The notes below the pieces were generated by a model. The model was not told the DNA's origin. It saw nothing but the letters and a program-made list of their open reading frames with translations, and made no database searches. From Asticcacaulis sp. (GTDB lineage: Bacteria; Pseudomonadota; Alphaproteobacteria; Caulobacterales; Caulobacteraceae): DNA of 64,000 nt. The stretch is from the NCBI GenBank assembly GCA_024707255.1, contig JANQAC010000001.1:1674001-1738000 (forward strand), given 5' to 3'. This document shows positions 61,933 to 64,000 of this stretch, one piece after another; within the stretch, counting starts at the first letter, position 1; every line of letters starts with the position of its first letter. The translations under genes and the position numbers were made by a program.

Positions 61933-62727
61933 TTGAGTACGCTTGCTGATCTCCGCACGCAGATTGACGCCCTTGATGCGGAATTGCTGCGTCTTGTTGA
62001 CGCTCGTGCCGCATTGGGCAAGGCCATCGGCGAGGCCAAGGCAAAGGAAGAGCCGGCCAACACCCAGGTGTCGCTCCTGCGTCCGGATCGTGAAGCCATG
62101 TTGATCCGCAAGCTTCTGGCCATGCCGCGTCAGGCCGCCAGCGAGAATGTGGTCGTGCGTATCTGGCGTGAACTGATTTCAGAAAACCTGCGTATTCAAG
62201 GGGCCGCCAGTAATGGCGGCCTTCATTTGAATCTAAGCACCGCCGAACACTCCAAGGAGGTGCTGGTGTGGGCGCGCGAACGCTTCGGTTTCGCTCCGAG
62301 CTTTGGTTATGTCAATGACGCCACGGCGGCCATACAGGCGGCGCGCGATGTCCGTCATATCTCCGTTTTGAGCCTCGATCCGCGCGGCGGCGCCTGGTGG
62401 GCGCGCCTGCTGGCAGAGCCGAAGGTGCGCATTATCGCCGCGCTCCCCGAACTCTCGACAGTCCGGCCGCACGCCGTGGCGCTGGCCGCCATTGCGCCGG
62501 AACCAACCGGCGACGACATGACCTTCTGGGTCAGCGATTCCGCCGAACACGAAAACAAGATCATCGAAGCGCTTGGCCAGCGAGGCTTTGCCGCCGAATG
62601 GCTTTGCACCGCCCAGGGCTTGAAGCTGTTTGGCCTTATCGGCTATGTGCAGGAACACGATGAGCGGCTGGTGACCAAGACGCTTGGCAGCCTGTCGGGC
62701 ATTATCGGCGCTGCACCGCGCATTTAA
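61933..62727 (+). CDS. Chorismate mutase with C-terminal extension
   Basis: A TTG at 61933, with AGGA upstream, gives 264 residues. Residues 1-90 form an AroQ-type chorismate mutase: LADLRTQIDALDAELLRLVD, RAALGKAIGEAKA and VVRIWRELISENLRIQ, with the expected Arg and Lys active-site residues. It converts chorismate to prephenate. The remaining ~170 residues (from about NLSTAEHSKEVLVWARER to HDERLVTKTL) do not carry obvious prephenate dehydratase catalytic motifs and may be a regulatory or degenerate domain. The gene ends six bases before hisC, a conserved alphaproteobacterial arrangement. Confidence 0.88.
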   Translation: MSTLADLRTQIDALDAELLRLVDARAALGKAIGEAKAKEEPANTQVSLLRPDREAMLIRKLLAMPRQAASENVVVRIWRELISENLRIQGAASNGGLHLNLSTAEHSKEVLVWARERFGFAPSFGYVNDATAAIQAARDVRHISVLSLDPRGGAWWARLLAEPKVRIIAALPELSTVRPHAVALAAIAPEPTGDDMTFWVSDSAEHENKIIEALGQRGFAAEWLCTAQGLKLFGLIGYVQEHDERLVTKTLGSLSGIIGAAPRI

Positions 62728-62733
62728 AGAGAT

Positions 62734-63837
62734 ATGGAAATGACCAAGACCGCACCCGCGCCTAAAGCGGGCATACTTGATATCGCCCCCTATGTCGGCG
62801 GCAAGTCGAAGATCGAGGGCGTCACTGAGCCGATCAAGTTGTCCTCCAACGAGAATGCGCTGGGCTGCTCGGCGCTGGCCATAGAAGCCTATGAAAAGGC
62901 AAAGGAAAAGCTGTTCCGCTATCCCGATGGCCATGCCGCGCCCCTGCGCGCTGCAGTCGCGGAATATCACGGCCTGGAGCCGGAACGCCTGGTCTTCGGC
63001 AATGGTTCGGATGAAGTTTTCGCCCTGCTGAACCAGGTCTATCTCGAAGCCGGCGATAATATCGTCACCGGAGAGCACGGCTTCCTGGCCTATCGCATTT
63101 CGGCGCTCGCCTGTCAGGCCGAGGTGAAGCTGGCTGAGGAGCCGGACCAGCGTATCAGTATCGAAAAGCTGCTCGAACTGGTCGATGACCGGACGAAGAT
63201 CGTCTATATCTCCAATCCGGCCAACCCGACCGGCACCTGGAACACGCCGGAAGAAATCGCTGACCTGCGGGCGCGGCTCGATCCGTCCATCCTGCTGTGT
63301 ATTGATGAAGCCTATGCCGAATTCGTCGACGAACCGACCTGGGAAACGGCATTCCCGATGGCGCGCGGCCTGGATAATATGGTCGTTACGCGCACCTTCT
63401 CGAAAATTCACGGCCTGGCTGGCCTGCGTATCGGCTTCGGCTACTGCCCGGTCGATGTGATCGCCGCTATCGATCGTATCCGTCTGCCATTTAACGCTAA
63501 TCTGCCGGCGCAATATGCCGCCGTGGCCGCCTTGCAGGATACCGTCCATATAGAGGCATCGCGCCAGCAGGTGCTGAACTGGCAGCCGCGCCTGCGCCAG
63601 GCGATTGCCGGCCTGGGCTTCGATATCCGCAAGGGGACGGGCAATTTCGTGCTGGTTTATTTTAAGGATGGCGAGGAAGCGGCGCGCGCCAATGAATTCC
63701 TGATGTCGCAGGGCATCATCATCCGTCATGTCGCCAACTACGGCCTGCCGCAATGTTTGCGCATTACCGTCGGCAAGGACGAGGAAAACCAGGCGGTGAT
63801 CGAAGCTCTGGGGAAATTTGCGGCTTTGAGGTCTTAA
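62734..63837 (+). CDS. hisC: Histidinol-phosphate / aromatic aminotransferase
   Basis: This 367-residue class I/II aminotransferase has KLSSNENALG near the start, FGNGSDEVFALL, VYISNPANPTGTWN, CIDEAYAEFV and the PLP lysine in RTFSKIHGLAGLRIGFG. HisC-type enzymes act on histidinol phosphate, and homologues next to chorismate mutase often also transaminate prephenate or phenylpyruvate. Its position after chorismate mutase therefore suggests a role in phenylalanine and tyrosine synthesis as well as, or instead of, histidine. Confidence 0.92.
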   Translation: MEMTKTAPAPKAGILDIAPYVGGKSKIEGVTEPIKLSSNENALGCSALAIEAYEKAKEKLFRYPDGHAAPLRAAVAEYHGLEPERLVFGNGSDEVFALLNQVYLEAGDNIVTGEHGFLAYRISALACQAEVKLAEEPDQRISIEKLLELVDDRTKIVYISNPANPTGTWNTPEEIADLRARLDPSILLCIDEAYAEFVDEPTWETAFPMARGLDNMVVTRTFSKIHGLAGLRIGFGYCPVDVIAAIDRIRLPFNANLPAQYAAVAALQDTVHIEASRQQVLNWQPRLRQAIAGLGFDIRKGTGNFVLVYFKDGEEAARANEFLMSQGIIIRHVANYGLPQCLRITVGKDEENQAVIEALGKFAALRS

Positions 63838-63843
63838 AGCGAA

Positions 63844-63901
63844 ACCACGAATGTACACGAATAAGCACGAATATTAGTGTTTATTCGTGTACATTCGTGG
63901 T
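63844..63901. repeat. Perfect 21-bp inverted repeat built from CACGAAT heptamers
   Basis: The arms at 63844-63864 and 63881-63901 are exactly complementary over 21 bases and are separated by 16 bases. The left arm and loop contain three CACGAAT heptamers spaced ten bases apart; the right arm has two reverse copies. It lies just past hisC and can form a very stable hairpin. The remaining ~100 bases to the window end show no supported gene. Confidence 0.8.
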
Positions 63902-64000
63902 CCCAAACCTGCTTTTGCACCTATTTGACGCATCGTTTGCCGCAATGTGCCATGCTATCTATATTGCTGACACGCTCACAGCCGAAGTTTCCCCATGCCT

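Noticed and set aside
63995..64000. Start of the next gene at the ATG near the window end
   Set aside because: Only two codons are visible. A tyrosine-pathway dehydrogenase is plausible from usual gene order, but the sequence shown cannot support it.
1..64000. tRNA, rRNA or mobile elements
   Set aside because: I saw no cloverleaf-like segments with TTC-type arms, rRNA stretches, transposases or integrases; a dedicated search would be needed to be certain.

Overview
The window looks like chromosomal DNA of a member of the Caulobacteraceae, most likely Asticcacaulis or a close relative. Supporting points are the moderately high GC with dense coding, a TonB-dependent receptor of the type expanded in Caulobacter and Xanthomonas, a PodJ-type polar organiser, a PP2C/protein-kinase fusion beside molybdenum-cofactor genes, and a LacI-controlled hexuronate regulon. 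I see no rRNA, tRNA, CRISPR array, insertion sequence, phage or plasmid genes.

Layout. 1-5.5 kb: a TonB receptor cut by the window edge, its LacI-type regulator, a small hypothetical protein and a GT39-like membrane glycosyltransferase. 5.5-10.1 kb: short repeats, then a probable polyamine locus (deoxyhypusine synthase-like enzyme, AraC regulator, ornithine-type decarboxylase). 10.4-13.1 kb: an orphan PhnD-like lipoprotein and a flavin-dependent tryptophan halogenase. 13.1-15.8 kb: the KDO operon kdsD-kdsB-kdsA. 15.8-25.1 kb: mostly membrane proteins, including a winged-helix regulator with two tandem paralogous membrane proteins, an acyltransferase, an alpha/beta hydrolase, a Yip1 protein and an MHS transporter. 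25.3-33.2 kb: a secreted M1 aminopeptidase, then DUF3034, an exported truncated haemoglobin, the PP2C-kinase, moeA and moaB; in other proteobacteria such genes often accompany nitrate assimilation. 33.3-42.5 kb: the hexuronate regulon (uxuB-like, uxaA, LacI regulator, uxaC, a hydratase, kdgK), interrupted by an ECF41 sigma factor with its carboxymuconolactone-decarboxylase partner and a recognisable ECF41 promoter. 42.5-50.4 kb: DHA2 efflux pump, acetyltransferase, radical SAM protein, cupin/glycosyltransferase pair, membrane protein/XRE pair and two TraB/GumN proteins. 50.5-64 kb: argD-argF, podJ, an ankyrin protein, a DinG-like helicase, DUF2125, an extended chorismate mutase and hisC.

A key caveat is sequence quality. 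Seven otherwise intact genes are broken by single-base shifts, nine events in all. kdsA, normally essential, is hit twice, and podJ is hit twice. Several of the breaks lie in short homopolymers or GC-rich stretches. These are more likely assembly indels than pseudogenes, so the genes are annotated here over their full repaired span.

The most rewarding signals are regulatory. Three promoters in the hexuronate block share a palindrome centred on ACCGGT. An exact ECF41-type promoter lies in front of the carboxymuconolactone decarboxylase gene. Other signals are a Shine-Dalgarno-sequestering hairpin before a degenerate TraB paralogue, paired inverted repeats before an XRE module, and three families of intergenic repeats.
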